From: Vicinamibacteria bacterium | GTDB lineage: Bacteria; Acidobacteriota; Vicinamibacteria; Fen-336; JAGNNV01 | Assembly (NCBI GenBank): GCA_019694155.1 | Contig: JAIBCN010000007.1 | Location: 1 to 49,831 of the forward strand | Length of the DNA stretch: 49,831 nt | Direction of reading: 5' to 3' | Part shown: piece after piece, positions 22,718 to 30,865 of the stretch | How positions within the stretch are numbered: the first letter of the stretch is position 1 | Layout: every line of letters starts with the position of its first letter | The notes under the pieces: model-generated | The model's input: only the letters and a program-made list of their open reading frames with translations | What the model was told of the DNA's origin: nothing | The model's database searches: none | Made by a program: the position numbers and the translations under genes

Positions 22718-23821
22718 CTAGACGAGCTTCATGACGCGGTCGGCGAGACCCTTCTCGCCGAGCACGACCTGAAGATTCGCCTTGGCCGCGACCTTCTCGA
22801 GAACCTCGAGCTCCTTGAGACGCATGAGCATCGGGCTCGTTTCGAAGATGCGCGCCGTGTTGGCCTGGGAGCGCATCGCTGCGACCTCCTCGCGACGGGT
22901 GATGAGGTTCGCCTCCGCGGCCTTCTTCGCCTCCGTGACCTTGTTGAGCAGATCCTTCATTTCGCCGGGAAGGACGATGTCGCGGATCCCGAGGCCCGTG
23001 ACCCGAATGCCGAACTCTTCGGCCTTCGTCTTCACGAGAGTCAGGAGATCCTTCGCGACCGCATCCTTCATGGCGAGCAGAACATCGAGCTCCCGCGTCC
23101 CGATCGCACCGCGCAGCGCGAGCTGCGCCTCACGATAGAGAGCCTGCGGGTAGTTGTCGACCGACGTCACCGCCTTCAGCGCGTCCTCGACCCGGTACGT
23201 CACGACGGTGTTCAGTCGCAGCGTCACCTTGTCCGAAGTCATCACGTCCTGTGCCGCGATGTCGAGCACCTGCTCCTTGAGATCCACGATCAGGGTCTTC
23301 ACGCGCCCGACCCCGCGCCACATGGCGTAGGTTCCGGGACCGAGGGTCGCGTCGAGCTGACCGTCGACGAACTGGAGACCGGTCTGACCCGGCTCGACCG
23401 AGACGACCTCCACGAGTTCCGACGCCCCCTGGAGCTGCGACACCGCAGCCACGATCTCGGGAGCCACGCGGACGACGCGGGCATCGACGACCTCGACGCG
23501 GATCTCCCGGAACACCGTCCACACCGCGTGCAGACCGGGCTTCAGGATCTTCGCGAGACGGCCGTCGACCCACACGAGCGCGCGTTCGTTGTCCTTGAGG
23601 TCGAGGACCTTCGCCTCGTCGCCGAACGCGTTTGCCTTGCGGAGGACGTCGATCTCGGGGTGCGAGACGAACGGCTCGCGCACCGAGAGTCGATCGACCC
23701 GGCCGCGCAGCCACGCGCCGGGCACGAGGTGCCAGCCGGGCGCGAGGGTCCGGACGAACTCGCGGTTCTTGAAGAGGAACCCGCGCTCATGGGCGCGGAT
23801 CCTGACGATGCTGAGCATCAT
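22718..23821 (-). CDS. Slipin/stomatin-like SPFH (band 7) protein without a membrane anchor
   Basis: A 367-residue SPFH protein. The start at 23821 has AAGGAG 8 nt upstream. Residues ~185-310 are the band-7 core (LDIAAQDVMTSDKVTLRLNTVVTYRVEDALKAV..ALRGAIGTRELDVLL..FGIRVTGLGIRDIVLPGEMKDLLNKV), followed by the coiled-coil helix (EAKKAAEANLITRREEVAAMRSQANTARI). The usual N-terminal hydrophobic hairpin of slipins is absent; instead three similar units of ~37 residues occur at ~11-47, 78-113 and 145-181, each with a GxLxxLxPGxHxxW-like pattern. Slipins have been noted in bacterial rtc operons; a scaffold role is possible. It follows the tRNA-like RNA region in the same direction as rtcB-rtcA and so is probably part of the RNA-repair locus. 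Confidence 0.93.
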   Translation of the reverse strand: MMLSIVRIRAHERGFLFKNREFVRTLAPGWHLVPGAWLRGRVDRLSVREPFVSHPEIDVLRKANAFGDEAKVLDLKDNERALVWVDGRLAKILKPGLHAVWTVFREIRVEVVDARVVRVAPEIVAAVSQLQGASELVEVVSVEPGQTGLQFVDGQLDATLGPGTYAMWRGVGRVKTLIVDLKEQVLDIAAQDVMTSDKVTLRLNTVVTYRVEDALKAVTSVDNYPQALYREAQLALRGAIGTRELDVLLAMKDAVAKDLLTLVKTKAEEFGIRVTGLGIRDIVLPGEMKDLLNKVTEAKKAAEANLITRREEVAAMRSQANTARIFETSPMLMRLKELEVLEKVAAKANLQVVLGEKGLADRVMKLV

Positions 23822-24130
23822 GGTTTCTCCTTTCTTTGTTCTTGTTGTCTTTATTCTCTGTGTGAGATGAAGTCTTGAATGAGTGCGAACGACTCGCCGA
23901 AGGGTTGGCCTCAGGGCATCCCCGGACCGGCAAAGGCGGGAGAGGGGCTCGCGACGGGCGCTGTCGTGTGGGTCGGCGCCACCGTCCCCGGCGCTTCGCT
24001 CACGGCATTGTTTCCGTCGAGAGATTCCCGCTCGCAGAGCCTGAGTCGGTCCGTCGTCGAGCTCGCCTCTCGAACAGACAAGGCTCACCCGACCAGGAGC
24101 GCTGAGGCGCCTTCGGCGAGGTACGGCTGT
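23822..24130 (-). other. Gene-free, probably structured leader between the tRNA-like RNAs and the slipin gene
   Basis: About 310 bp with no convincing protein gene on either strand. In the minus-strand RNA a 6-bp stem (24081-24086 with 24037-24042, AGGCTC/GAGCCT) encloses a hairpin with a 7-nt loop (arms TCGAG/CTCGA at 24057-24073), and further CGAGAG/CTCTCG pairing is possible. The last ~60 nt before the slipin start are A-rich and lead into its AAGGAG ribosome site. It may be a long 5' untranslated region or another non-coding RNA. Confidence 0.4.
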
Positions 24131-24262
24131 TTGTTGTGTGAGCCGGATTTGAACCGGCAACCCACGAGTTACTAACTCGTTGCTCTACCCGTTGAGCTAT
24201 CAATTGTGGGGAATCGAACCCCGAGCTTTCCAGGCTCTACCTTTGGTTGTGACTGCACACCT
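24131..24262 (-). ncRNA. Tandem tRNA-like RNA (two tRNA-mimic modules), possible Y-RNA/YrlA-like RNA of the rtc operon
   Basis: On the minus strand two tRNA-like modules follow each other. Module 1: GGTA, then hairpin GAGC-CTGGAAA-GCTC (24223-24237; 7-nt loop with T33 and GGA in the anticodon place), directly joined to a T-arm GGGG-TTCGATT-CCCC (24208-24222). Module 2: D-arm GCTC-AACGGGTA-GAGC (24182-24197), anticodon-like arm ACGAG-TTAGTAA-CTCGT (24164-24180; AGT in the anticodon place), T-arm GCCGG-TTCAAAT-CCGGC (24142-24158). Neither has a normal 7-bp acceptor stem: module 2 keeps 3 bp only. CAATTG (24201-24206), self-complementary, joins the modules. GTGTG (24256-24260) could pair with CACAC (24136-24140) to close both into one RNA. 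AGT is an unlikely bacterial Thr anticodon. tRNA-mimicking Y RNAs are known in Salmonella-type rtc operons; identity with that class is inferred. Confidence 0.65.
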
Positions 24263-24317
24263 CTGTCTAGAACCCGTGTCACGGAACAGGCGACTGACAA
24301 ATCGCGGGAGCGATGTA

Positions 24318-24337
24318 TCGCATGCCGTCGGCCACAG
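24318..24337 (-). promoter_or_regulatory. Possible sigma54 promoter ahead of the tRNA-like RNAs
   Basis: On the minus strand TGGCCGACGGCATGC shows the GG-N10-GC spacing of sigma54 promoters (GG at 24333-24332, GC at 24321-24320). It would start RNA near 24308, just downstream of the intrinsic terminator and about 50 nt before the tRNA-like modules. The -24 box is poorer than at the rtcB promoter, and this spacing occurs often by chance in GC-rich DNA. Confidence 0.35.
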
Positions 24338-24373
24338 GCGTATCAGTCCGAATGAAAATGTCGTGAAAATGGC

Positions 24374-24406
24374 AATAAAAAAGGCCTTCCGACGAGGAAG
24401 GCCTTC
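24374..24406 (-). terminator. Intrinsic terminator between rtcA and the tRNA-like RNAs
   Basis: A perfect 10-bp hairpin (AAGGCCTTCC, loop TCGTC, GGAAGGCCTT) followed on the minus strand by TTTTTTATT. The plus strand has no T-run after it, so it acts on minus-strand transcripts. It ends the short unit that begins at 24571 and probably also rtcBA read-through. Confidence 0.9.
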
Positions 24407-24426
24407 TCGCGAGACGGATCGTCGTC

Positions 24427-24552
24427 CTACGAGAAGAGGCCTCCTTCGACCTTTGAGTCGCCAAGCGCCACGCCGGGCTTCATGCAAAGCGATGTGGCTC
24501 TCCCCAGCGCGGCGTTCGCGAAGCTGATGGAGTCGATGGCGTGGGGATTCAT
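24427..24552 (-). CDS. Small ORF (41 aa) or structured small RNA in a stand-alone unit after rtcA
   Basis: An ATG-initiated frame of 41 codons (beginning MNPHAIDSISFANAALGRAT and ending KVEGGLFS) lies inside a ~200-nt unit defined by a sigma70-type promoter (24578-24608) and a strong terminator (24374-24406). It has no ribosome-binding site. The RNA could fold strongly: CCACGCC near its 5' end can pair with GGCGTGG, enclosing CAGC/GCTG and CTCC/GGGAG stems. So the product may be a small RNA instead of a peptide, or both. No family was recognised, and it is not a tmRNA (no tRNA-like ends). Confidence 0.35.
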   Translation of the reverse strand: MNPHAIDSISFANAALGRATSLCMKPGVALGDSKVEGGLFS

Positions 24553-24577
24553 GATGCGTTGTTAGTGAGGAACGCGC

Positions 24578-24608
24578 AGTGTAACAGATTGCGCGGGGCC
24601 TGGGTCAA
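24578..24608 (-). promoter_or_regulatory. Sigma70-type promoter just downstream of rtcA
   Basis: On the minus strand TTGACC (24608-24603) and TACACT (24583-24578) are separated by 19 bp, and a TGT precedes the -10 as in extended -10 promoters, which offsets the long spacer. Predicted start near 24571. It would make a ~200-nt RNA ending at the terminator 24374-24406, independent of RtcR. Confidence 0.6.
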
Positions 24609-24634
24609 GGTTTATCTTTCACATTTCGATCCTG

Positions 24635-25645
24635 TTAGCTCACCGTCACGACCCACCTTCCCTCCTCGACCTCCCCCAGACTGATCGACACGTCGAGGAA
24701 CTCCCGGATCACGGACAGATTCGTCCGCAGATGTTCCGTCGGCGCTCCGGTCCTGAACGAGCCTCCACCGGCGAGCGCCAGCATCAGCACCCATTGATCG
24801 GCCAAATGGGGCCCCACCGGCACGTCGGCCGCGATCCAGTCCTTCGCTTCCGCGATCGCACGTTGAGCCACCTCCTCGGCCCGCACCTGCTTCTCGCCGA
24901 AGCTCGTGAACATCTCCGTGACCCCGCCGGTCACGCATTCGATCCACAGTACGTTCCCCGGTCCCGGAGACCTCACCTCGCGAACCTCGGAGTCGTCCCG
25001 CCCGAGCCCGAAGGCCGTCTGAACCGTCCGAAGCTCTCGATGAGCGATCGTCGCGGGCAGGTTGGAGACAAGAGCCACCGCGCGCGTTCGCGTGATGGAT
25101 CCGCGGGTCAGCAGATCGAAGGGCGTCATCGCCGCCGGCTCGATCGCAAGCGTGGCTCGTCCCCCGCCCGCGGGGTAGAAGCCGTGCCGCTCGAGGTCCA
25201 CGCGAGCGTGCGGCCCCAGCCGGTTCACGAGCGGCAGGAAACACCCCGCCAGGTAGTCGGCCGTCGGCGCCATCGAGTTGTGCGTGCCCCCTTCCACGGA
25301 GACCTCCGAGGGCCCGCTCGCCCGCAACAGGGGCGGTAGAACGGTCTGCAGGACGAGGGACGCGCTCCCCGCGGTGCCGATGCTGAACGAGTACCGGCCG
25401 GGCTTGACCGCGCCCGGCGTGAACTCGAGCGTCAGTGAGCCAAGCTCCGCCCCCGCGGCCAACCCTCCGGAAATCGCCGCCGCCGCCTCGACGCAGACGA
25501 GGTGCTGCCGCAGCAAGCCCGGCTTCTTGCGGCCCGCGCGGATCCGCTCGATACGAAAGGGCTCCCCGGTAACCGCCGCCAGGGCGAGGGAGGTGCGGAG
25601 AATCTGCCCGCCTCCCTCGCCCAGCGAACCGTCGATGATTCGCAT
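24635..25645 (-). CDS. rtcA: RNA 3'-terminal phosphate cyclase
   Basis: Converts RNA 3'-phosphate (and 2'-phosphate) ends to 2',3'-cyclic phosphates using ATP through a covalent enzyme-AMP intermediate. The 336-residue length is typical. The glycine-rich N-terminus (IDGSLGEGGGQILRTSLALA) and the inserted domain are present, and the nucleophile histidine is H305 in APTEHLRTNL, preceded by the VGPHLADQWVLMLALAGGGSF block. It lies 13 bp after rtcB and is certainly in the same operon. In RNA-repair pathways RtcA prepares ends for RtcB. A sigma70-type promoter begins within ~30 bp of its stop codon. Confidence 0.97.
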   Translation of the reverse strand: MRIIDGSLGEGGGQILRTSLALAAVTGEPFRIERIRAGRKKPGLLRQHLVCVEAAAAISGGLAAGAELGSLTLEFTPGAVKPGRYSFSIGTAGSASLVLQTVLPPLLRASGPSEVSVEGGTHNSMAPTADYLAGCFLPLVNRLGPHARVDLERHGFYPAGGGRATLAIEPAAMTPFDLLTRGSITRTRAVALVSNLPATIAHRELRTVQTAFGLGRDDSEVREVRSPGPGNVLWIECVTGGVTEMFTSFGEKQVRAEEVAQRAIAEAKDWIAADVPVGPHLADQWVLMLALAGGGSFRTGAPTEHLRTNLSVIREFLDVSISLGEVEEGRWVVTVS

Positions 25646-25658
25646 TGCCAGGTCCCTC

Positions 25659-26900
25659 TCATCCCTTCACGCAGACGACCTGACGGAGCGTATGCACAAT
25701 CTCCACGAGGTCCTTCTGCGCTTCCATCACCGCGTCGATGGACTTGTAAGCGGCCGGCGTCTCGTCGATCACGTCCTTGTCCTTTCGGCACTCGACGCCT
25801 TCCGTGGCCTTGATGTGATCGGCGACGCTGAAGCGCCGCTTCGCCTCCGTGCGGGAGAGCGATCGCCCCGCTCCATGCGAGCAGCTCATGAAGCTCTGCG
25901 GATTGCCCTTCCCCCGCACAACATAAGAACGCGCGCCCATGCTGCCGGGGATGAGCCCAAGGTCGCCCACTCCCGCGCGAACCGCGCCCTTGCGGGTCAC
26001 CAGGACCTCGTTCCCGTAGTGCATTTCACGAGCCACGTAGTTGTGATGACAGTTCACGACTTCCCCGGTGATCTCGAACGGACGAATCCCGGGCGTCGAA
26101 GCCGCCGCCTGCACCACCGCCTCCATCATGAGCTGGCGGTTGGCGCGAGCGTAATCCTGAGCCCAGCCCACGGCTTCGACATACTCGTCGAAGGACCGCG
26201 AGCCCTCCTTCAGGTAAGCAAGATCCCGATCCGGCAGATCGATCCCGGCCCGACGCATCTCCTCGCGAGCCTGCTCGATGAAATACGTCCCGATCCGGTT
26301 CCCGATTCCGCGCGACCCGCTATGAAGCAGGAACCACACGTTCCCGTTCTCATCGAGGCAGACCTCGATGAAGTGATTCCCCGTGCCGAGCGTGCCCAGA
26401 TGAGCCTGCGGCGGCGCGTTACGGGTGACCTTCGGATGCTTCGACGCGATCGAGCGATAGCCGCTTTCGAGCGCGGACCACCGCGCCGCGATGCGCGCCG
26501 GAGCCTCCGCCCACGCCCCACGATCGTTGGCCTGTCCCTTGTCCGTACGGCCATGCGGCACCGCGCGCTCAATGGACTCACGGAGCGGCTTCAGGTTGTC
26601 GGGAAGGTCCGACGCCACCAGGGTCGTCCGCACCGCGGCCATGCCGCAGCCGATGTCGACACCCACCGCCGCGGGGATGATCGCACCTTTGGTGGGGATC
26701 ACGCTCCCCACCGTGGCTCCGATGCCCCAGTGAACGTCGGGCATGGCCGCGATCCATCGATAGATGAAGGGAAGGGTGGCCGCGTTGCGAAGCTGCTTCT
26801 CGGCGCCCGGATCGAAGGGGACTCCCTTCACCCACGCCTTGATTCCCGCACCCGTCTGAGCGCCCTCGGCCTGAAGTTCGATGTAGTTGTTTTCGGTCAT
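25659..26900 (-). CDS. rtcB: RNA-splicing ligase RtcB
   Basis: GTP- and Mn2+-dependent ligase that joins RNA 2',3'-cyclic phosphate or 3'-phosphate ends to 5'-OH ends, used in tRNA and rRNA repair. The 413-residue length fits the E. coli type. Metal-binding residues are visible: D82 and C85 in GVDIGCGM, N174 and H176 in GTGNHFIEV, H193 in LLHSGSRG and the VVNCHHNY histidines. The guanylylated histidine is H342 in SCSHGAGRSLSR. It is divergent from rtcR across 165 bp, and a good sigma54 promoter starts about 18 nt before its ATG, as expected for RtcR control. Confidence 0.97.
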   Translation of the reverse strand: MTENNYIELQAEGAQTGAGIKAWVKGVPFDPGAEKQLRNAATLPFIYRWIAAMPDVHWGIGATVGSVIPTKGAIIPAAVGVDIGCGMAAVRTTLVASDLPDNLKPLRESIERAVPHGRTDKGQANDRGAWAEAPARIAARWSALESGYRSIASKHPKVTRNAPPQAHLGTLGTGNHFIEVCLDENGNVWFLLHSGSRGIGNRIGTYFIEQAREEMRRAGIDLPDRDLAYLKEGSRSFDEYVEAVGWAQDYARANRQLMMEAVVQAAASTPGIRPFEITGEVVNCHHNYVAREMHYGNEVLVTRKGAVRAGVGDLGLIPGSMGARSYVVRGKGNPQSFMSCSHGAGRSLSRTEAKRRFSVADHIKATEGVECRKDKDVIDETPAAYKSIDAVMEAQKDLVEIVHTLRQVVCVKG

Positions 26901-26928
26901 TGTCTTTGTCTCTTCGAGGGGAAGCTAC

Positions 26929-26946
26929 AGCACGGTGTGTGCCAAG
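26929..26946 (-). promoter_or_regulatory. Sigma54 promoter of rtcBA
   Basis: On the minus strand TTGGCACACACCGTGCTG fits the consensus TTGGCAC-N5-TGC well, with GG (26943-26942) and GC (26931-26930) separated by exactly 10 bp. The predicted start is near 26918, 18 nt before the rtcB ATG. RtcR contains the sigma54-contacting GAFTGA loop, so the pair fits. Confidence 0.85.
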
Positions 26947-27027
26947 GCGCCGGCCAACGGCTCTGTCCAGAACAAGTCCAATGTTTCTGAGCCCTTGAGC
27001 TCATCTGGTCTCACCGGCGGCCCTCAC

Positions 27028-27065
27028 GGATATGAGACTATTGGCTTTGCTTTATCCTATTGGAT

Positions 27066-27069
<4 letters not shown>
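27028..27069. promoter_or_regulatory. Repeated motifs upstream of and over the rtcR start, probable RtcR enhancer sites
   Basis: GGATATGA occurs at 27028-27035 and 27062-27069, CTATTGG at 27038-27044 and 27057-27063, and TATCC-N4-GGATA forms an inverted repeat at 27053-27066. The cluster lies 85-140 bp upstream of the rtcB sigma54 promoter, the usual enhancer distance, and covers the rtcR start codon, so RtcR may also control itself. Confidence 0.5.
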
Positions 27070-28670
<1,601 letters not shown>

Positions 28671-28723
28671 TCCCGCCCGTCACCCGACCAGGCCAGAGGG
28701 CGTTTGCGGTTGACCCGGCCGCG

Positions 28724-29233
28724 TTAGTCCGGCTCGGCGCCTGATCGCAGGCTCGCAAGAAGTTCGTCCAGCTGGTCGAACGCCTCGGGCATCGCGGCGG
28801 TGGCTCCGGACTCGAGCGCTGCCTTCGAGGGATAGCGATCGTGCACGACCATCACCGTCTTGCCCGCGTTTTCAGTGAAGGTCACGGTGGTGACGGTCTG
28901 GCCCTCGTCACCTTCTTCGTTGGTCCAGGCGAGGCGCGAGTGCGGGGTCACCTCGAGGTACGTGCCGAAGAATTCCATCGTCGAATCGCCGTGGCGAAAC
29001 GTCAGGCGATACTGCCCCCCCACGCGAACATCCATCTCGCAGGAAAGCAGGTTGAGCCCATACGACTTGGGCACCCACCATCTCCTGAAGAGGTCGGCCC
29101 TGGTCCACGCCTCGAACACCAGCCGCGCCGGCGCGTCGACGGTGCGGGTGACGACGAGCTCGCGCTCGGACTTTCGCTCCACCTCCGTTCGGTTCTTCTC
29201 AGGGGCGGCCTCACTTTCTCTTCTTGCGTCCAT
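28724..29233 (-). CDS. AHSA1-like SRPBCC-domain protein
   Basis: A 169-residue protein of the activator of Hsp90 ATPase homologue 1-like branch of SRPBCC. Typical blocks are VVTRTVDAPARLVFEAWTRADLFRRWWVPKSY, DVRVGGQYRLTFRHGDSTMEFFGTYLEV and EAFDQLDELLASL. These small domains bind hydrophobic ligands and are very often encoded directly after an ArsR repressor, as here; the two genes overlap by 23 bp. Its start could be a few codons later, as the first ~25 residues are charged and poorly structured. Function unknown. Confidence 0.92.
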   Translation of the reverse strand: MDARRESEAAPEKNRTEVERKSERELVVTRTVDAPARLVFEAWTRADLFRRWWVPKSYGLNLLSCEMDVRVGGQYRLTFRHGDSTMEFFGTYLEVTPHSRLAWTNEEGDEGQTVTTVTFTENAGKTVMVVHDRYPSKAALESGATAAMPEAFDQLDELLASLRSGAEPD

Positions 29234-29576
29234 CTGCCTCTTCCTTTCGTTTCAGTTCCTCGACAACATCGTCCAACTCGTCGAAGCGCGCGGCCCAGAT
29301 CTGGCGATGCCTCTCGATCCATGCCGCCTCCTGCTCCAGTCCGCGCAACCCGAGCTTGCAGGTCCTCACGCGCCCAACCTTCTCGGTGCTGACGAGCCCC
29401 GCCTGCTCCAGGACGCCTACGTGCTTCTTCATGCCCGTGAGGGTCATGTGGAATCTCTCGGCAAGCGCGGTGATCGAAGCGTCCGCACGCCCGAGTTGCT
29501 CCAGAACGCCGCGTCGGGTGGGGTCCGAGAGCGCGCCGAAAGTGGCGTCGAGGTGGGCCTGGCTATACTGCACCAT
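29211..29576 (-). CDS. ArsR-family transcription repressor
   Basis: A 121-residue winged-helix repressor of the ArsR group that pairs with AHSA1-like proteins. The start at 29576 gives the family's typical N-terminus MVQYSQAHLDATFGALSDPTRRGVLEQL; the recognition helix region reads MTLTGMKKHVGVLEQAGLVSTEKVGRVRTCKL. No metal-binding CxC motif is visible, so the signal is not a metal by that route. The start codon and MVQY codons lie inside a 26-bp palindrome (29564-29589), the likely autoregulatory operator. No ribosome site precedes the ATG; a leaderless message is possible. Confidence 0.94.
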   Translation of the reverse strand: MVQYSQAHLDATFGALSDPTRRGVLEQLGRADASITALAERFHMTLTGMKKHVGVLEQAGLVSTEKVGRVRTCKLGLRGLEQEAAWIERHRQIWAARFDELDDVVEELKRKEEADGRKKRK

Positions 29577-29589
29577 ATGGTTCAGTATA
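29564..29589. promoter_or_regulatory. ArsR operator palindrome overlapping the start codon
   Basis: A 26-bp inverted repeat with outer arms TATACTG/CAGTATA and an inner ACCATATGGT, broken at only one symmetric pair. It spans the arsR ATG and its first four codons. Repressor binding would block transcription start directly. Confidence 0.8.
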
Positions 29590-29656
29590 CATGATCTCTG
29601 GCCCAAGGAACTACGGCCGGATGATCTGTGAGGATTCGCGAACGAGAGGGCGGGGT

Positions 29657-29980
29657 TTACGAGGCGTCGAATGCCGCAATCGCCGCCGGCATGACCTGGG
29701 TAACCGCGTGTCCCGCCGCGGGCAGGCCCACCAGGATCGCGCTTACGATCTCCTCCCGCGTGGCGCCCAGTTGCCTGGCCGCCTGGACGTGGAAGGGAAT
29801 TCCGTTCTCCAAGCGCAAAGCCGCCAGCACGGCAAGATAGGCGAGCGCGCCGGTCTTCTTGTCCAATGCGCTTGCCTTGGCCAGTCCCTGGACCATCCCA
29901 CCCCAGGCCTGGGCGTGCTGTGGAGCCTCGCGCATGAACGTCTGAAACGCATTGCTGACCAATGATGGTTGATCACTCAT
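29657..29980 (-). CDS. Carboxymuconolactone decarboxylase-fold (AhpD-like) protein lacking the redox cysteines
   Basis: A 107-residue all-helical protein of the CMD/AhpD family. The start at 29980 has GAGGAAGAG directly upstream. The central family helix pair is clear (KTGALAYLAVLAALRLENGIPFHVQAARQLGATREEIVSAILVGLPAAGHAVT). In redox-active members this reads RCEYCIAYH; here both cysteines are replaced (L and G) while the histidine is kept, so peroxidase activity by a CxxC pair is excluded. Role unknown. It is probably a separate unit from arsR, which is ~75 bp further along. Confidence 0.88.
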   Translation of the reverse strand: MSDQPSLVSNAFQTFMREAPQHAQAWGGMVQGLAKASALDKKTGALAYLAVLAALRLENGIPFHVQAARQLGATREEIVSAILVGLPAAGHAVTQVMPAAIAAFDAS

Positions 29981-30139
29981 CTCTTCCTCCGGTTCATCAG
30001 TTCGGCAAAACTCACTCTTGATCCGTCTCCCGTGGCTGCAAGGCCCGGCTCCGGCGTGAGGCCCTCGACGGTGCAGGTCGAGGCATCCTTTCGACCGGGC
30101 CACGGAACAAACGGGGATTCAGGGGCGTTAGCCCTCATC

Positions 30140-30817
30140 ATGGAAGGACCCACCCGGGCCGGTCGTCTCGTGGGCCTGCTCATTCTCCTGCAGATGACGG
30201 GCAGCGCACTCGTCAACGGAGTTCTGGAGGCGCCGCTTTTTGGATCGCCGGGATTCCTGGTGAACGCCGCGCCCCATTTCCAGCAGATCGGCCTTGCCGC
30301 CATCCTCGGCGTGGCATCGGAAGCCCTTTGGCTGGGCATTGCCGTAAGCGTGTTCGCCCTCGCCTTCCCGAAAACGCCGCGCCTGGCCCTCGGCCTCCTC
30401 GCCCTGGCCGCCGTGCTGCTGGCCGCGGCGCTGGCCGAGAGCGCCGGGATGATGTCCATGGTCTCGCTCAGCGATGCCTACGGGAGGGCTGAGGCATCTG
30501 AGCGTCCGCAGATCGAGGCCGTCCGGGTCGCGGTGGCGTCCGCCCGCAACTGGGCGCACTTCCTGGCCAAGGTGATGAGCGGCGCCACGCTGTTCCTGTT
30601 CTACGCCATGCTGTATCGATGTTCTCTCGCACCGCGAGCTATCGCGGCTCTCGGCCTGATCGCGGCCCCGCTGATGATGCTCTCGGTCGGAAGGCCGCTC
30701 TTCGGCTACGCGGTGTTGTTCCCCATGCTGGCCCCGATGGGCCTGAGTCAGCTGATCCTCTCCCTGTGGCTCCTGGCCCGGGGCTTCCCGGACGAGGCCG
30801 CCCCCCGCCCCGCTTGA
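30140..30817 (+). CDS. DUF4386-type multi-spanning membrane protein
   Basis: A 225-residue membrane protein with about six helices (RLVGLLILLQMTGSALVNGV, QQIGLAAILGVASEALWLGI, FPKTPRLALGLLALAAVLLA, NWAHFLAKVMSGATLFLFYA, PRAIAALGLIAAPLMMLS, GLSQLILSLWLLARGF). The arrangement and the final WLLxxGF helix match DUF4386 proteins, whose role is unknown. The ATG at 30140 is chosen because upstream codons are unlike a membrane protein. Divergent from the CMD-fold gene. Confidence 0.75.
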   Translation: MEGPTRAGRLVGLLILLQMTGSALVNGVLEAPLFGSPGFLVNAAPHFQQIGLAAILGVASEALWLGIAVSVFALAFPKTPRLALGLLALAAVLLAAALAESAGMMSMVSLSDAYGRAEASERPQIEAVRVAVASARNWAHFLAKVMSGATLFLFYAMLYRCSLAPRAIAALGLIAAPLMMLSVGRPLFGYAVLFPMLAPMGLSQLILSLWLLARGFPDEAAPRPA

Positions 30818-30865
30818 GGGGGGGGCAAGGACAGGGGCAGACGAAGAGACCGATGCTCAGCCGCC

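Noticed and set aside
24142..24206. Ordinary tRNA-Thr(AGT) gene
   Set aside because: The D-, anticodon- and T-arms fit, but the acceptor stem has only 3 of 7 pairs, and an A34 Thr anticodon would be very unusual in bacteria. A tRNA mimic fits better.
24374..24571. tmRNA or transcription attenuator
   Set aside because: No tRNA-like ends or typical tag codons are present, so not tmRNA. A hairpin (CTTCTCG/CGAGAAG) just upstream of the terminator shares only three bases with its stem, too few for a convincing antiterminator switch.
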